Source of the DNA: Hybos culiciformis
Taxonomy: Eukaryota; Arthropoda; Insecta; Diptera; Hybotidae
Direction of reading: 5' to 3'
DNA length: 64,000 bases
NCBI GenBank assembly: GCA_964007475.1
Contig: OZ023273.1
Span: 146,169,308 to 146,233,307 of the forward strand
The position numbers were made by a program, and so were the translations under genes. The notes under the pieces were generated by a model. The model saw only the letters and a program-made list of their open reading frames with translations. It did not search any database and was not told the origin of the DNA. Position 1 is the stretch's first letter. Each line of letters starts with the position of its first letter. Shown here in pieces: positions 25,676 to 40,900 of the stretch.

Positions 25676-25723
25676 ATATTATATCCCAATTTTCAACAAA
25701 GTATTCCCATACTGTTCTAGTAC
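25676..25723 (-). CDS. shot: Possible 3' extension of the first coding exon (alternative donor)
   Basis: The reading frame of the first exon stays open past the GTACTA donor and adds 16 residues, GTRTVWEYFVENWDII, before a perfect GTAAGT donor at 25675-25670. This donor also leaves one spare base (T), so it keeps frame with the next exon, giving Tyr instead of Asp (II-Y-ERDAIQ). A further GTAAGT eight bases on (25667-25662) leaves phase 0 and would frameshift CH1 into an early stop. The added peptide is rich in aromatic and acidic residues and looks protein-like. Whether it is used cannot be decided from the sequence; the shorter form matches the family junction better, the longer has the stronger donor. 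Confidence 0.4.
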
Positions 25724-25928
25724 CTTTAAATTGCGTTAAAGCATCCTCATAGCCACTCTGACTTTGATCGTGGGATTCATATGAATTATTGTTTGAGTTC
25801 TGATGATAACCACCAGGACTAACAGAGATTCTAGAATGATTACCACGTGATGTTTTTGTTGGTGGCTCATATAGAGCTTCTCTAGGATCAAATCCCAGTC
25901 GATCCTTGTAATAAGATTGTGTTGACAT
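25724..25928 (-). CDS. shot: Spectraplakin (short stop/MACF family) first coding exon, N-terminus
   Basis: Start codon ATG at 25928 (preceded by TTTAAA) opens 68 codons plus one base. An upstream in-frame TTG at 25940 is not a plausible start. The peptide begins MSTQSYYKDRLGFDPREALY and runs through a polar, Ser/Asn/Gln-rich, probably disordered segment (about residues 22-60) to YEDALTQFK. The SYYKDRLGFDP opening and the ALTQFK-D junction resemble, from memory, the N-terminus of fly short stop isoforms that carry both CH domains. The proposed donor is AAAG|GTACTA at 25724/25723. Its spare G joins the AC that opens the next exon to give Asp (FK-DERDAIQ), the residue found there in MACF and dystonin. 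A downstream, better-consensus donor would lengthen the exon and is listed separately. Spectraplakins are cytoplasmic linkers of F-actin and microtubules; this exon sets the isoform-specific N-terminus before the actin-binding domain. Confidence 0.85.
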
Positions 25929-28900
25929 TTTAAATGCCAAAGTTTAATTAAAATTTATGTTTATTATTTATCCAAATATTGTAAAAATTTTTGATTGGCA
26001 CTTTTTTTTTTTTTTTATTTATTTATTTATCACTTTTATTCTAAATTTTTTTTTTTTCTTTCAAGAAAAAAAAAATAAAAACTTATTAACACATTTAATA
26101 CGAAAACAAAAAAAAAATAATATTATTTTTTTAATGGCACTTTTATTTTTCTAATATCATAATCTATTAAAATAATTATTTAAAAATTTTATTTTTAATA
26201 TAATTATTTAATATTATTTTTTTAAAAAGACTTTTACATTTTAGAAGCCATTATTGATTGATAAGTTCAATGATTAATTTTTTAACAATTCGCCTTAATA
26301 GTTTACTATTTTGATATTGTTCAACCAATTGAACATTTTGTGTCAAATATAGTTTTAAAATTTTCTTATTTTTTTTTTTTCAGTTTTTATGCTTTAGTTT
26401 TAAATTTCTTTGCAGAGCTGAAATTAAATTTATAATTTTTTATTTTAAAAAAAATAAAATAAATTATTTTTATTAACTTTATTTAGTTTTAAATTTTTTT
26501 TTGTGATTTATTATACGATTGATATTATTATTAAATTTATAATATTTTTATTAAGTTATTTATTTTTAATTTATGGACAATTTAAATAACACTGATTAAT
26601 CTATACAAGATCAATGCTCTCATCGATAAATTGCTTTGAAAGTTAAGACTGTAGAATTGTATAAAGTTTACATAAAGTTAAGATTCGTTTGCTTGCACTT
26701 AACATACAAGTTTCAGTATACAGTCTATTAACGTATTGTTTCTTAAAATTAAAATAAATATTCAATCATGATCAATTATATATTGTTGAACATTTATCCT
26801 ATTTTTGATTTATTATTTGAATTAAAAATATTTTCAAAAAACAAAATCAAAGCCCGTATATATGTACGCACATACTATATAAAATGAATTAATTGTTTAG
26901 AAAAATAGATAATTGTGTTCAGAAATATACAAATATTAACAAGTTGAACTTATTTTTTTTTGGATCTTAAATGCACATAGGAAATTGGCGTTATGCCAAA
27001 AATAATCTAAAGTGAAATAATTAGTTTTAAAAGAAATTTAGATAAAAATAATAATCTCTAAAAGAAAAAAAATAATTTATGTCATCTCTTTAATGTAGCC
27101 AGACACATTTTTTATGCGTTGAGTCATTTCGAATAGAATGCTATCATTGCAATAATTTATTGTGGTCAATATAATGAGTTAACGAAATTTATTTTATTAA
27201 GAATAGCGCCAAGATGTATGAATGCACCTACATAGTATGTTTAGAGTTTATTTGTGTACATTATATAGTTGTCACGGTTGAGGAATTCTTGGAAGATGTA
27301 ATAGCATTAGAAAATCGAGTTTTTTTTTTCGGAAATTATATGTTTCGAGCAATTTTAATGAACAAACCAATCACTGCCGCGATTTGAAAACGTATTAAAT
27401 TAGAATGTAAATGAATAAAGTATTTTTGATATAAAAATTATAAAAAAATGTAAAATATTTTTATTATACTGGATTAGATACTAAAGAAAATAAAATATTC
27501 TTAAATGACGCAATTGGTGTTAATCCAATTTTGTTTAATGATACTATAAAACAAAAGAATACAAAAAAAAATGAAGAAACCCTGTTATAAATAAAACCTA
27601 CTTAATTTCAATTAATACACACATTTGTTTGTTTTAAATTGTGCTCACGAGTCACGGTGACTATAGTTTATTAAAAATCAAAATTTCGAGACATTAATGC
27701 CATTAGAGAAGTGTTTCAAAATTTCCAGAGATAGATTTACGCATTTATTAGAATCAAAATCAAACAATAAATAACAATTAAAGCATTAGATTAAAATATT
27801 TTTATATTGTTTTCAAAATCTTATCGGTTTCTTCTGAAAAGGCCGCAAATTATCTAAATATAGATATTATTAAAAACTTAAATACACCAAATAATCATTA
27901 ATTAAATAAATTTAGTTTTGCATAACAAGTTCTTTGAACACACAAGTCATGTTTTGTACTATCAAAAAATATTTTATTTAATATAATACTATTTAAAATT
28001 CTTTTTTTAATTTGGTAGGCATTTTTACATACTCTTGCATACTTATATAATTATTATCTTATCTTATCGAAATGATAAAATTATACGTTTATGTCTACTG
28101 TGAAGAAAATAATATAAAACAAACATAAAAATAATTAAAAAAAAAATTCCCAAGACAATATTATTTCTATAGAAGTTCGGTGTCAGAATTTCGAAGACTA
28201 CATTTTAAGAAAATAGAAAGAATTACGTGACTGCAGTTCAACTGTGAAATAAAATAGGAATAATCCTAAACACATGTAGCTCTTCCATCAATTTCAATCG
28301 AATAATTGATAACATGAAGATTTTACACTTGGCGCCAATAATGTAAAATATATATTCAATGTATGTATGTTAAAGAAAGTTGTTAAGATTATTTACTTAT
28401 TTAAAAAAAAAAACATTATTTTCGTTTTTTAAAAATGACAAAAACTCAAACAATAGATTTTAACGACTCGAATGTCAAGGGTATTTGTGTTTATTTTTAA
28501 TTACCTATACATTTTTTTTTAAACAATTGTTTACGCTATAGTAAACTTAAAATTTTTGTCAATGAAATTCAAAATTCAAAATATTCAACATAGTAAATAT
28601 AATGGCGCCATTATTAAGTTATTAAATATGGTGATAGTACCAGTAGTGTTGTTGATTGAGATTAACATAAATGACAAAAATAATAAATTTTTGAATTTAA
28701 CATACAATAATGCTTTTGCCATGAGCAAGTTTATAATTTGTTTTATTCTTTTTGATATTTTTGCTATACATTATTTTTTTTGGTTTTCAATAATTTTTTA
28801 GAATGAAAAAAAAATAACACTATGATATAATCATTAAAAATAAAAAAAAACAAAGAAAACGTCTGCTTGTCTGAGAATTTTAGATATTCAAAGGTGGTTG

Positions 28901-31900
28901 ATCGTAGACTTGATTCGTGGAATTAAACTATGAAAAAAAAATAAGGTAAACATTTTATTCTTTCCAATAAGTTAAAATTGTTCAAATTAATGTCTGAATA
29001 GAATATGTTTGAAATATACCAAAAACTAACGTAGAACATTTTTGAAACAATAAAAATTGAAGAACAAAACCAGGTAGAGAGTACTGGTACTGGATATTAT
29101 AAGGAAACATAATTTTGATTAATTAAAATTTAAAATAAATGAAAAACAATATTTTATCTTTGAAAAGAATGCAAAAATTTATAATTATTATTTTCTACCT
29201 TTTTTTTAACAAAGTGTTAAATATCTCTCTGATCACATTTTAAATAAATGTATTTATGTATTAACTAACAACATTGCGAATTTATACATTGTAGACTGGA
29301 AATTGACAGATATAAACAAAAAATAAAAACAAAAATTCAAATTAAGTAAATAAATTAAGAGTTTTTTTTTATTACTTTTATTTTTTTTTATTAAATTCAA
29401 TTCAGCAAGAAAACAAAAATAACATAAAATATATAAAATAATATGTTTAACCAGTAATTTAAAATTTTTGTTTTTTTTTTTTTAAATGAAAAATAGGATT
29501 AATTTTTTTAGAACAAATTAAAAAAAAAATTTAACCAGTTTTGGAGGAATGAATATAAAATGATAAAAACAAAAAATTCTATCTTTTGAGCGAATATTAA
29601 TGGAAATCAATTTAAAAATAAACGCCTTTGATCTTAAAAAAAAAAAAACATATTTGTATAAAACATTCGCATTATGGTGAAGGAACTATTAATAATTTAT
29701 TTGTTTTTTTTAAAGCAGGAATAAAAAAAAAAACCAACAAAATTAATTTAAACATCGATAATGAATTATTTATTGTAATTTGTCTCGTAATTTGCATACC
29801 AGTTGAACATGCAAATATTTAAGATCAAACCAATAATACTGTATTATATACCAGTATATATATTTATTCCTTTTAATTAAAACAAGATGCTAATGGTAAA
29901 CATCACCTTTGATATACATAGCTTAAAAGTAAATTATTCAAGCTTATATTTTTATCACCGAGAAATAATAAGCTTGTTTTGTTTATTTTATACCATTTTT
30001 GACATCAAACTACCTGTGATATGTCTTGAATTGAAATTAAATTAATAATTAGATTCGGACACAAAAAAAAAACCTCTTGGAAGCTCAATAGAACGCTATG
30101 AATGAAATAACAATAATTTTAAATAAAAAAAAAAATTACATAAAAATACTTATTTAGCTACTATGCTTATAATACCTCATAGTTATGAATTTGTGGGGTC
30201 TTTCATAATGGAAAAAAAAAACAAAAAAATTTTACAAAATTTATTATTACAAGAAATTTAATTCAAAATATTGGGCATGTAAATTGCTTTTATTATCAAT
30301 TTTTTTTTTCCATAGAAAAAAAAATCAGGTCACGTATCAATAATAGTTTTCGTAATACATAAATTGAATTTTAATTATATATTTAAAAAAAAAAAAAAAA
30401 ATTATAACAATTGACGTTATGATCGAAATAATCATAAAATTAAGGTTTCTTTTTGATTAAAAAAAAAAAAAAAGAACAAAAAAAAATTTGAAAATTAAAT
30501 TAGACCAGCCCAGTTAAGATTTAAGTTCAGATTTTTATTCTATACTTAATTTATTAAAAAACTCTGCTGACATGTATTTTAAAAACACAGTATGTGACAT
30601 GAAATTTCAATAAATACCTATATCTAGTTTATTTGGGCCAAATTGTCAGGGAATAATTATAATCATTAGTTTTAAGATAAATTTTTTTTATAGGTACCTT
30701 AAATTGTAAACCTTAAATACAGCAAAAAAATATAATAACTTTTAATTCTATACAAACAAAAATATTATTTTGACCCATGGTTTATTTTCAATATTTTAAA
30801 CATATAGGTTGAATTTTAATTAAAACCACGATAGTATGCGTGCATTAAACATTTTTATTTAAATAGAATTTTGAATAACATAAAAAAAAACATAATAAAA
30901 AGAAGCAAGAAGAAATAAAAATGAATATATGTATATACTTTGTCGGCTTGTTTTATTTAATATAGGTATATGAAAAAAACATAACAAAATGTCAAAGCAA
31001 GGTACAAAAATTTCTAGAAAATTAAAAATTACGTCATGATTTTTTTGTTTACACGAAAATATAGTAGTTACTTATACATATGCATGAAGTTGGGAAAAAA
31101 GAAAACTGGAAATTTGAAGGGTGACTTTTCGTCATTAAAATATAACATGCAAGCTATGAAAAGTTGTATTTTTATTTAATCATACTTGCAAATGAATTAA
31201 TGATAAAAAATAAAATAAAATTAAAAAACTTGAAGAAAAAAAAGTTACGCAATATTTTTTTTTATTTTATTTTTTTGTTTACATATCAATTTAATCAAAT
31301 TGCTAATTAATTTGAAGGTATTAACGAAGAGTTTATTCTTACCCAATTCAAATAAAACTCTCACTATGTACTTATTTTATTTAAGCTGTATATTTACATG
31401 AAATTTCCAATAAATATAATTTGTTCGGGTAGAAAATAAATTATATACTTGGCAGTAGATAGATTTTAAAAAACTATGATTTCATTAGATTTGATATTGA
31501 AAAATTACATATAGTATTAAAAAGTGCAAGACAAATATAGTAAAAGATATTATGTTATTGAAATTTTTTTCGCCAGAAACTTTTGAGATTTTTTCCGAAA
31601 TATTCTTAGTTTTCGTAGTTATTTAAATTTGAATATTAAAATAGATTTTTTATAGTTTTTAAACTAAAAAGTTAAGAAGTAATGGAGAAAATTAACTAGC
31701 AGTTTTGTACAACAGTATCCTACAGCTCTGTAAGCTTAATTTAAGGTAGCTTTATAAATTTTAAAGTGTACAGATGAAAAATCTGTATGAAATGGAAACT
31801 TTCGGGTAAAATTTGATACAACATAAAATGAAAGAAAATAATTTTTAATTACATAACTAATGGAAACACAGATGTGATTCACTCACTACAAAAAAAAATT

Positions 31901-34900
31901 AAAACAAAAAAAACTTCAGATTTCTGAAAACTAAGTGACGACCTTTACAAAAATGTTAACTGCCTTGAAAAATCCTTTTAAGACAATTTTTTTATTTTTT
32001 TTTTTGTTTCACTAAAAGTGAAGTAACTATACTACAATAATAAATATGTGAGAAAATAAAAAAACTAGAATAAAATATTTTGCCCATAAGTTGTAAATTT
32101 CTGTAATTTTATTTTCTACGAAAAAATTACAAGTTACGTATAGTCTTTTTATTTTATAATTTTTTTTTTTTCAACTTTCAATGTCTGGCTTTTATTTATT
32201 TTTGTTTTCACAGCACTTCACAATGTAATCCAAGAAGGGTAAGAAAAATAAAAAATCAACTTTGTTTTTCTTTTCATTCCAAAAAAAAAAAGAAGAAATT
32301 AAAATCTCTTATGAATTAAAATTTAGTCATTCGGTTTTTTTTTTAATTTAAAAAAAAATTAACAAATTTTTATCTTTAATTATTTATAATGATTTTGTCA
32401 AAAAATATGTATAAAATTCTAAGTTGGAGGCTCAATTTTTTTTTTTAATAATTTTTAGACATGCTATAGTATCAGAGAATATTAAAATGACATTCATAAA
32501 TATGTGAATTAAAAAATTTAATGATATCAGCGTTTCGTACATATATTTTTAAGTTTTGAAATAGAAGTTAATAGAAAACTCAACCCATCGTTGTTGTTGT
32601 TCACGTTTTCGAAATATTTTTGAAACACATATGTGAATATTTGTATCTTATTGGGGATAAAAAATGAATTTGAAGTCCAGGTCCGTCGTTTAATCAATAT
32701 GTGATCCAAGACTCATGGATATAAATTTATTCTATGAATTCCAAAATAATAATAGACGCGGATAAGGGTTAATTTAAATTTTAAAATTTTTTGAAGGTCA
32801 GTGACGATATTTTATCAGAAAAAAAAAAAAAAATACGGAAAATATTTGAATTTTTATTTTTTACAATATTATTATTAATTATTCATAATTTTTTATTATA
32901 AAAATATGTTAAATCTCATAAATTATAAATTTTATTTTCTTGATAATAAATGAGCATTATAATTTTAAAAATCATCACGAGTATTAATCAAGGATAATAT
33001 ATATGACTACGTGGTCAATTGGTCATATTATATTATTCTTTGGTATTAATTATAGACATAATAGTTAAAGTTTATACGGAAAATAATTAAATTTTCAAAT
33101 CGCTGAATTTTTTTGATGCATTTTATATTTTTATATTATTTTATTTAATTTTTTACAATTTATCTCTTCAATTTGTTTTAGAGATCATTAATGTACTATT
33201 TATTTTCGCCACAGAATTAACATAAAATTGATACACTTTATGATGGAAATATTAAATATTATGTTTTCGTTTTTTAATTTGACATTTTCAATTAAGTTTT
33301 TTTTTATTATTTATAATTGTTATGTAAACAAATCAATATTTAGGTATTTATGTCAATAAGTTCAAAGTCTTGTTCAAAGTATAATTTTCTCTTTCAATAT
33401 AAAAGTATATCTATCTATATAGTTATTCAGTCATTATACTTAACGTACACTGAAAAGTTTTAATACTTATAATTTTATCAAACAGATAATCATATTTTTT
33501 TTTTTAACTTTATCAAGCCACGAGAGTTAATATAAGTACTACTACTATACATAATTTCAATGAATTTGTTTGTTTTTTTTACAGAGGCAGACAAACAGTA
33601 AACAAAAAAAAAAAGAAAATAAAGAAGAAGTAATTTTTGTAGAAGGTATACGTTATTCAGTATAAATAAAATAAATAGGTAGGTATATCTATGTGGTTGA
33701 ATTTGCTTTTGTATTTCAATTAATTTTATAAATTTCCGAAAATTTATTTTCTTGAAAGAAATTATAATTTCAGTGCTAGTTCTTGTACTTTGTAATGTGT
33801 CTAAGCAAATGTCAAAATAAATAAAGCATTCTTATACATCATTAAGTGACTTTTTTATTCCGTAGTAGGTACCGTACAACATCACTTTAGAGAAAAAATT
33901 ATGTTTAATAAAATTTCGCAATAATTCACAATTAAAAAAAAAAATTTAATCGAAGTGACAGGAAAAAAAATGTATTGATTTTAATTAAGAAAGACACTGC
34001 AGCCCGTTTAAAGAATAAAAATATTCAATAAATGAAAATTTATTTGACATAAAATAAAAAATTTTTATTATTATTTTTTTTTTTTGTTTTTTTTTTTATA
34101 CATATTTTTTATTCAATCAATATACACAAAATTTGATTATTTTCCCCTATTTTTTTTTTTTAGATGATAATTTAAAAAAACTCATAATTTATCTTTATTT
34201 ATTATTTTATTTCACACAATTATCTGTCAATTTATTTGCGAATCAAATTTTAACTTAATATTTATTATAATTAATTTTTTTTTTTTTTTTTTACAAAAAT
34301 AAAACAAGTTTTGTTAAAAAAATATAATAATAATAATTAATGATGCTAGTATCTTTTTTTGACAACATCACCAATTTGACAACAATATTTATTTTTGATT
34401 TTTTTCATTTACCAAAAAAAAATATAGCAATAAAATGTTTTTTAATTTTTTTTTTTTTTTGTAAAAATTCGTTGTTTTTCTTTATAATTTATTCAAAAAC
34501 TTTAAAATTGGTTTTTTTTTTTTTAATAAAAACGTATAAAAATATTTTATGTTTTAAAAATATAAAAAAAAAAATAAAATAAAAAATTCCATAAACTTTT
34601 GATATACGCTTAGGTTTTTATAAAACAAAAAGAGAGAACCGTTTAGCAACAAGCACAAAATGAGACTAAAAACAATTTTTTTCTACCAGTAAAAATTTGT
34701 TGATCATTTTATTTATTTATGTTCAAAACGAGATATACCTAATACCAAAATTAAAAAAAAAATAAAAAATAAATAATCCCTCATCGAAAAAAAATAAAAT
34801 TCGAAATTAAATGCAGTTAAGATATTCATTTTAACTTAAAAAAAAAGTAGTTTTCGCGGTATCTTAATTTCTCACTTTTTTTTTTTTTAATTTGTTTTTG

Positions 34901-37900
34901 TTATTTTTTCAATGTAGTTGTAAACCGACCGGTAAATAAATTAAATAAAAATAAAATAATAAAACAGAAAACTTCTAAGGCTTTGTCATATGTGAAAAAT
35001 TACCTGTTTACAATATTAAATTGAAAATACAAAATAAGTATATATACAAATGAAATAGAACTATATATATTCAAAGAAATGTGTGTAACTAACGAAAAAA
35101 AAATAAATAAATATAGAAAATAGAGATAAAAAGTAAAAAAAGATATAATGACCGGGTAATCTCTTTTGACTTTTTAGATATCTCATTATTATTTTTTTTT
35201 TTCTCTCTGAGAATTCACATTTTATTATAATTTTATCCAAATTCCAATGATATCATGTGAAAATTTACTTTTGTTATAATATAACTTACGTATTCATTAT
35301 GCGGAAAATTTATTAAAAACTTAGTCGATAGATTTTTGATTTTGCGATTTTTATGATTCTAGAAGAAAGAAAAAAAACATTAAAATAAAACTGGTTATTC
35401 GCCTATATACCAGCTGCGTTGGATAGGTTGACAAAAGAAACTGAATAATTTGTATATATCTTGACCACCAGATATTTGCATCATAATAACATTTAAGATT
35501 TTTTTTATCACATTCCTAATAAATTTAATTCTTGATAGTTTAAATTTTGACAGTTTGATAGTTTGAAAGTTTAGTATTCTTCAATATAGTACGAGTATAT
35601 TTAGTTTGCACTTATTTTGAAACAAAAAGGGGCTAAACTAAAATATATGAAATAGTGCCTCATAAATAATAAAGTATGGAGCCCGGTTTCAACATTTCAA
35701 TTAAAAAAATTATATATTTTTGTTAATATTGCTACGATCGCTTTCTATTCATATTCCAATTTCCAATGAAATCAACTTTAAGTTGTCCAGTTCGCTTCTT
35801 TGGGCACAATCGAAGGTAAAACATATTTTAGGTTCCTTCAGATAACGTACATATACATACTTTATATATATAGTGATAAAATAGAGTTCTAAAAATCTAA
35901 ACTATGCATGTACTTACATACAATTTGTCTTATTTATGTTTAAAATGTTCAAAATCATAATAATAAAATAATTTATCTTACAGTAGTTAAACTATTACAA
36001 AAATCTAGATACAGAAGTTTTTCATAACCAATTAATATACAAATTCCGTTCAATGAATAATCCTATTTATTCACCCTTTCTCTGGAAAATCAATGAAATT
36101 TATTTCAACACTTTGACGTGATAAAAAATAAAAAATAAATAAATAAAAGTACTACAAACAAATTGAACTTGTATGACTAGTAAAAATAAAAAAATATTTA
36201 TTAAATTGTGCACTTTTTTTTTTTTTTAGATACAAATATAAATTTCAATGCAAGATACAAATCAAAACGTCATTTGTGACGTCATGAAATAAAAATATTT
36301 TTGTTAGTATGGAATTTCGAATATAATTTCTATTTCTTTATTGGTAAAAAATAAGGGGATAAAGTAAGTTTTGAGAATAATTTCGAATGAGAGAGAATAT
36401 TTCATGAGAATTGTTTCTTTTTTTTTTTTATTAATTTATTGATCTTTCAGACAAACAGATACTAAGCCATTGATATTTGTCAGAACGAAAATTTTTTTTT
36501 TTACATTTATTTTATTTTTTGAAATTCTTTCTGGTATACATGATTTTCAGAGAAAGCCTAAAATCAGCTGAAAAATAACCCAGTCTAGATCTAGAGCTTT
36601 TTATGCTCCCTATCAATTACTTAGATAATGAATATGAATACCACTATGCTTTGAGTAATGAGCAATGAAATTAATAATTTCAATTACTTAATCATTAATT
36701 AAATAAGTTCTCCTGGTCAATTGTTAAACAGCTTATTATAGATATGAGTAACATACTCTTCGCAATATCACTATCTAATTTCATACAAACATTGATATAT
36801 GTTGTGACATATGTTCACAAGAACCTGTTTTGAGTTTACTCATATAATTTCAAACTTTTTTATTTCTTTTGAATTCATCTGTATAATCATTTAAACATTT
36901 TTAATTTCCTTCGACAGCTGAACTTCGTTATTAATTTAAATATAATAATAAAATATTTTGACGTAATTTTTTTTAAAAATAAAATTATTGACTTAATATT
37001 GATGAGTATTATATTATAGTGTTGCATAAAATTAAGCAAACTCAAATTCTGATTAATCAATTCTGAGAAGAAATTTTCATTTCCGAAAAGACATCAAGAA
37101 CTTTTTTTTTTTTTTGAAATTCTTTATTGCCATAATTGGTCATCTTGTTTTGTTAAGAAGAGTTAAGAAAAAAATAACTTAAAAACTTTTTTTTATATTT
37201 TTTTTTTAAATAAATAATAAATATATAAATAACAAAAAACATAATATTTATATAAGTATTTAATAATAATTTATGACTAATAACTGTTAATAATGGTGGG
37301 TCGTTATCGTAAAACCTCATATTTATGAGAAATATTTTCTTAAAACTTAAATAATATATAAATATTTTAATTTTAAATTAGTAATAATTACTTTAACATG
37401 AATTAATGTTTAGTGTTTAGTAAATATACATACATTCAAATAACAGCTTTTATATTAATAAAAATAATATGTATACTTAAAAAACTAAACACTTTGAAAG
37501 ATTATGCAAACGAACCAACTGAATAAATTTAAAAAATATTAAAAAATAGAAAATTCTATATATTTTTTATTTATCGATGATGTAAAAATATTGCTCTTAA
37601 TTTGTTTTATTAAAATTTTATAATGAAACTTTTTTTTAGACTAAAAAGTTTCGGGTCTCCAAATGATATTATTTCAAATTTGTCACCAAACAAATTTATC
37701 TTATATTGATTATGGTGTGAAGTCAGAAAACTGATGTATGGATTTTTGTAAGTTATCACACAAAAAATACGTCATTTGAATTAATTTTCTCGATAACTTA
37801 ATTACTAACTAAATTGTAAAGATTTCACTTTAGTTTCAAAAATAATTTCTCTCATTTTTTTTGAATTTTATTTGGTAAAAAATTAATGATGAAAAACCAA

Positions 37901-40900
37901 AATTAAAAGAACTCTTATTAATCTTGCCTATAAATTTCTATCGAATTTTGGTAAAAAAAAACAGAAAAGATTTTATTCCTTACTTGTATTTTTTTTACTG
38001 CAATATATAATCTAAATATAAATATACATATATGTAGGTATTTACATTTATGTAAGTGTAAATTTGTATATAAATTCCAAGTTAAATAAACTTTTTTTTT
38101 CAATAATACATACATTAAGTATTATGTCTGCATGACTTTTTATGGATATTGCGAAAGGAACAAGCTTTTTGCCTCGAAGCCAAAATGAAAAAATAAAAAC
38201 CGTTTTCAGTAGGCGCTAATCGCAATCTTAACTTTTTTGTTATTCGCATTGAACACCCACATTTTATATGAAAAGTTAAAAAAATAAAAAATTGGTTAAA
38301 ATGGAAATATGATAAAAAGTTTCCCATATTTTTTTTTTTGATTTTTGTTTATGTTTCTTTCCTACAAAAGGTTAATAATTTACACCTGAAGTTAAAAGTT
38401 TTGGTAATATGATGTGTCATGATATTTGATTACCTAATTTTTCAATATAATTTTCCATCTCACAGAAATCTGCTAAATTGAATTTCTAAGTGTTAGTATA
38501 TTTATCACAATTAAGCTTTTTTAATCAAAATCTGAGAAACCTACATTAAATCAACGTGTTATTATGAAGTTCACAATTCAATCATAAAAATCAAAGAAAA
38601 TTCTATTTTATTTTCCATTAGTCGGAAGATACAAAAGAACATTCAATTAATATCAAAATAGAGTCTAAGAGAAGGCATTTTTTTTATTTGCACGATCGAA
38701 TCATAATAATCCGCTCTATCGTTGTGATTCCACATAAATTATATTGCCATTAAAAGCAAGGCTTCTTTCAAATTTATAGCTTCTTAATTAATAAATTAAA
38801 TGAAAATTGAACGAAAAAAAAACTAAATTATCAAATATAATTTAATTTAAGTAAGCGCAATACATGATCTAATGGAGAAACTAAGATAACGTACTTTAAG
38901 TAATTCAAAGTATATTATAAAGTGAAAACAATAGAAGGAAATAGGGTGTTCGATTAATTTTTACACTTTTAAACTTTTATTTATACAACTTAGTTTTTTT
39001 TCTTCTTACAAATTACTTAAGAAATACATAATACTGATATTTTGTAAATATATAATATAAATAAAGACATCCGCAAGTATTTTTTTTTAAAATTTAAATT
39101 TTAAACAATAATTATGTAAAAACAAAGAAGATAGGTTTTAAGCTTTATTGATGATTTGGATTAGATATGCTTTTAGAATCGCGTAATTAATGACGCAAAA
39201 AAAAATATTTATTTATTTATTTTTCCGATTTACAATATTTAAAAAGTATTATATTTTTAATGTTAAACGGAAAACAAATGACAATAAATGACTAAAGTGT
39301 TCACAATAGCAAAAAAAAAACTTTAAAAAAACTAATAAATTTACAAATCAGGTTATAGTCTCCTATACTCTAAGAAATTCATATAATATTTTTTATTTGA
39401 TCTAATAAATTTGATAATAAAAAATTGTTTTTTTCAAATTTGTACTAATTTCAGTAATAAATCAAGTGATTAAAAGTGTCATAATTATTTATAAGATAAG
39501 ATTTTAAGCAACATCTTTTCTATTGATGTATCTAGAGACTGAAATTAATCTTCGATTTTCTCTCACATTAAAATAATTGCTTAATGAATGAAATTAATTA
39601 CTTTCAAACTGATTCAATTCAAATAATACTCATTGAATAATAATTTACTATATAGGTATACATTATGCATATAAATATTTCAATAATAATAATTTTAATA
39701 AAAACATTCTAACTCCTATCATAATGTCCTCCCACACCTGCATTAATTAAACAAATTTTCTGGTCAACCTTATATTTCCATGGATATTAAAAGTTCAGTA
39801 AAATTATATGGGGTGTGATCGATATATGAAACTGATGAATTGGTACGAGAAAAGCTTGAAGCAATTTTCAATGAAAATTCTATTCACAATAAGTACCAGT
39901 ACATTATTGGAATTTAACAAATTTATGATGGTGATTTATTTCATCAAAATGAAATAGTTATAATAAAAGTTATTATATTCATTTTAAATTTTATTAAACA
40001 AAAAAGAAAAAATGGAAAAAATAGTGAAAAATTGAATTGTAATGTGCTTCAAGCATTTCACGATTTCAAATATACACAATTATATATTGGTTTCTCTTCA
40101 AAATTAAATTGATTTAATGCAAAATTGAAGTTATTATTTTTGGTTTGGAATAAAAATTTCTCTTTTTTTTTTTTGTTAAAAAAATTTTACTTTCAGATTT
40201 TCCTTAATTGTATTGACATTGAAATTCCTTAAGGTTTAATTAAGTTGCTTTGACAGTGTCAATAATTTTGTTTTTTTTAATAACTTGCTAAATGATAACA
40301 AATCAAGAAAAATAACATAAGACATTTTCTTTTGCTGTACACCATAGCTATTTTCTTTTGCTGTCCACCATCATTAGTTTTTTCCACCTAAAAGAGGTTG
40401 AAAACTTATTAATAAGAGAGAACGTCTCGAACAAAAGAGTACGTATCAAGTTTTTCTGTTAACGATATAACAGTCTAATTAAATGTCAAATTTCATTCAG
40501 GTTTAAATCCGAAAAAGAAGAAGAGAATTGGGTTAAGTCATAAAAAAAGTATAGAATATGAAAAGAAGTAAATTCCTACAAGCTGAGTCATATGATTATT
40601 TTAGTTTATAAAACTCATTCAATCTAATTGAATTATGATACCATACTTTCTAGTTATAGTTATAATGATTGGATTCTAAATTGTTTTGGAAAATTGGAAC
40701 AAATTTGATAGGAATTATATACTGCGGACCAAAAAAATTCTAGTTACAAATGGTCAAAAAAAAATCATTTAGTTTTTATAATTATCTTGACATGAATGAA
40801 TTGATGGCTTCTTACATTATGGACCCCCTCTATATTGTTCATTTGATGTTTCTAATGTTTTTTTTTTATAATCGAAATCGGCATGCAATGATGTAGAAAA

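Noticed and set aside
25928..25940. Upstream TTG (25940) as start of the first exon
   Set aside because: A non-AUG start is not needed; the ATG at 25928 has an A at -3 and begins the family-like MSTQSYYKDRLGFDP.
28556..28801. 81-codon plus-strand ORF, hydrophobic end
   Set aside because: The start is a TTG; the second half is a Phe/Ile-rich translation of AT-rich DNA.
33580..33646. Plus-strand segment between TTTTTTTTACAG and GTATACG
   Set aside because: Mostly poly-A inside with a weak donor; expected by chance in this composition.
38115..38327. 70-codon minus-strand ORF with some basic residues
   Set aside because: It resembles no family I know and is not flanked by repeats or splice sites; likely chance.
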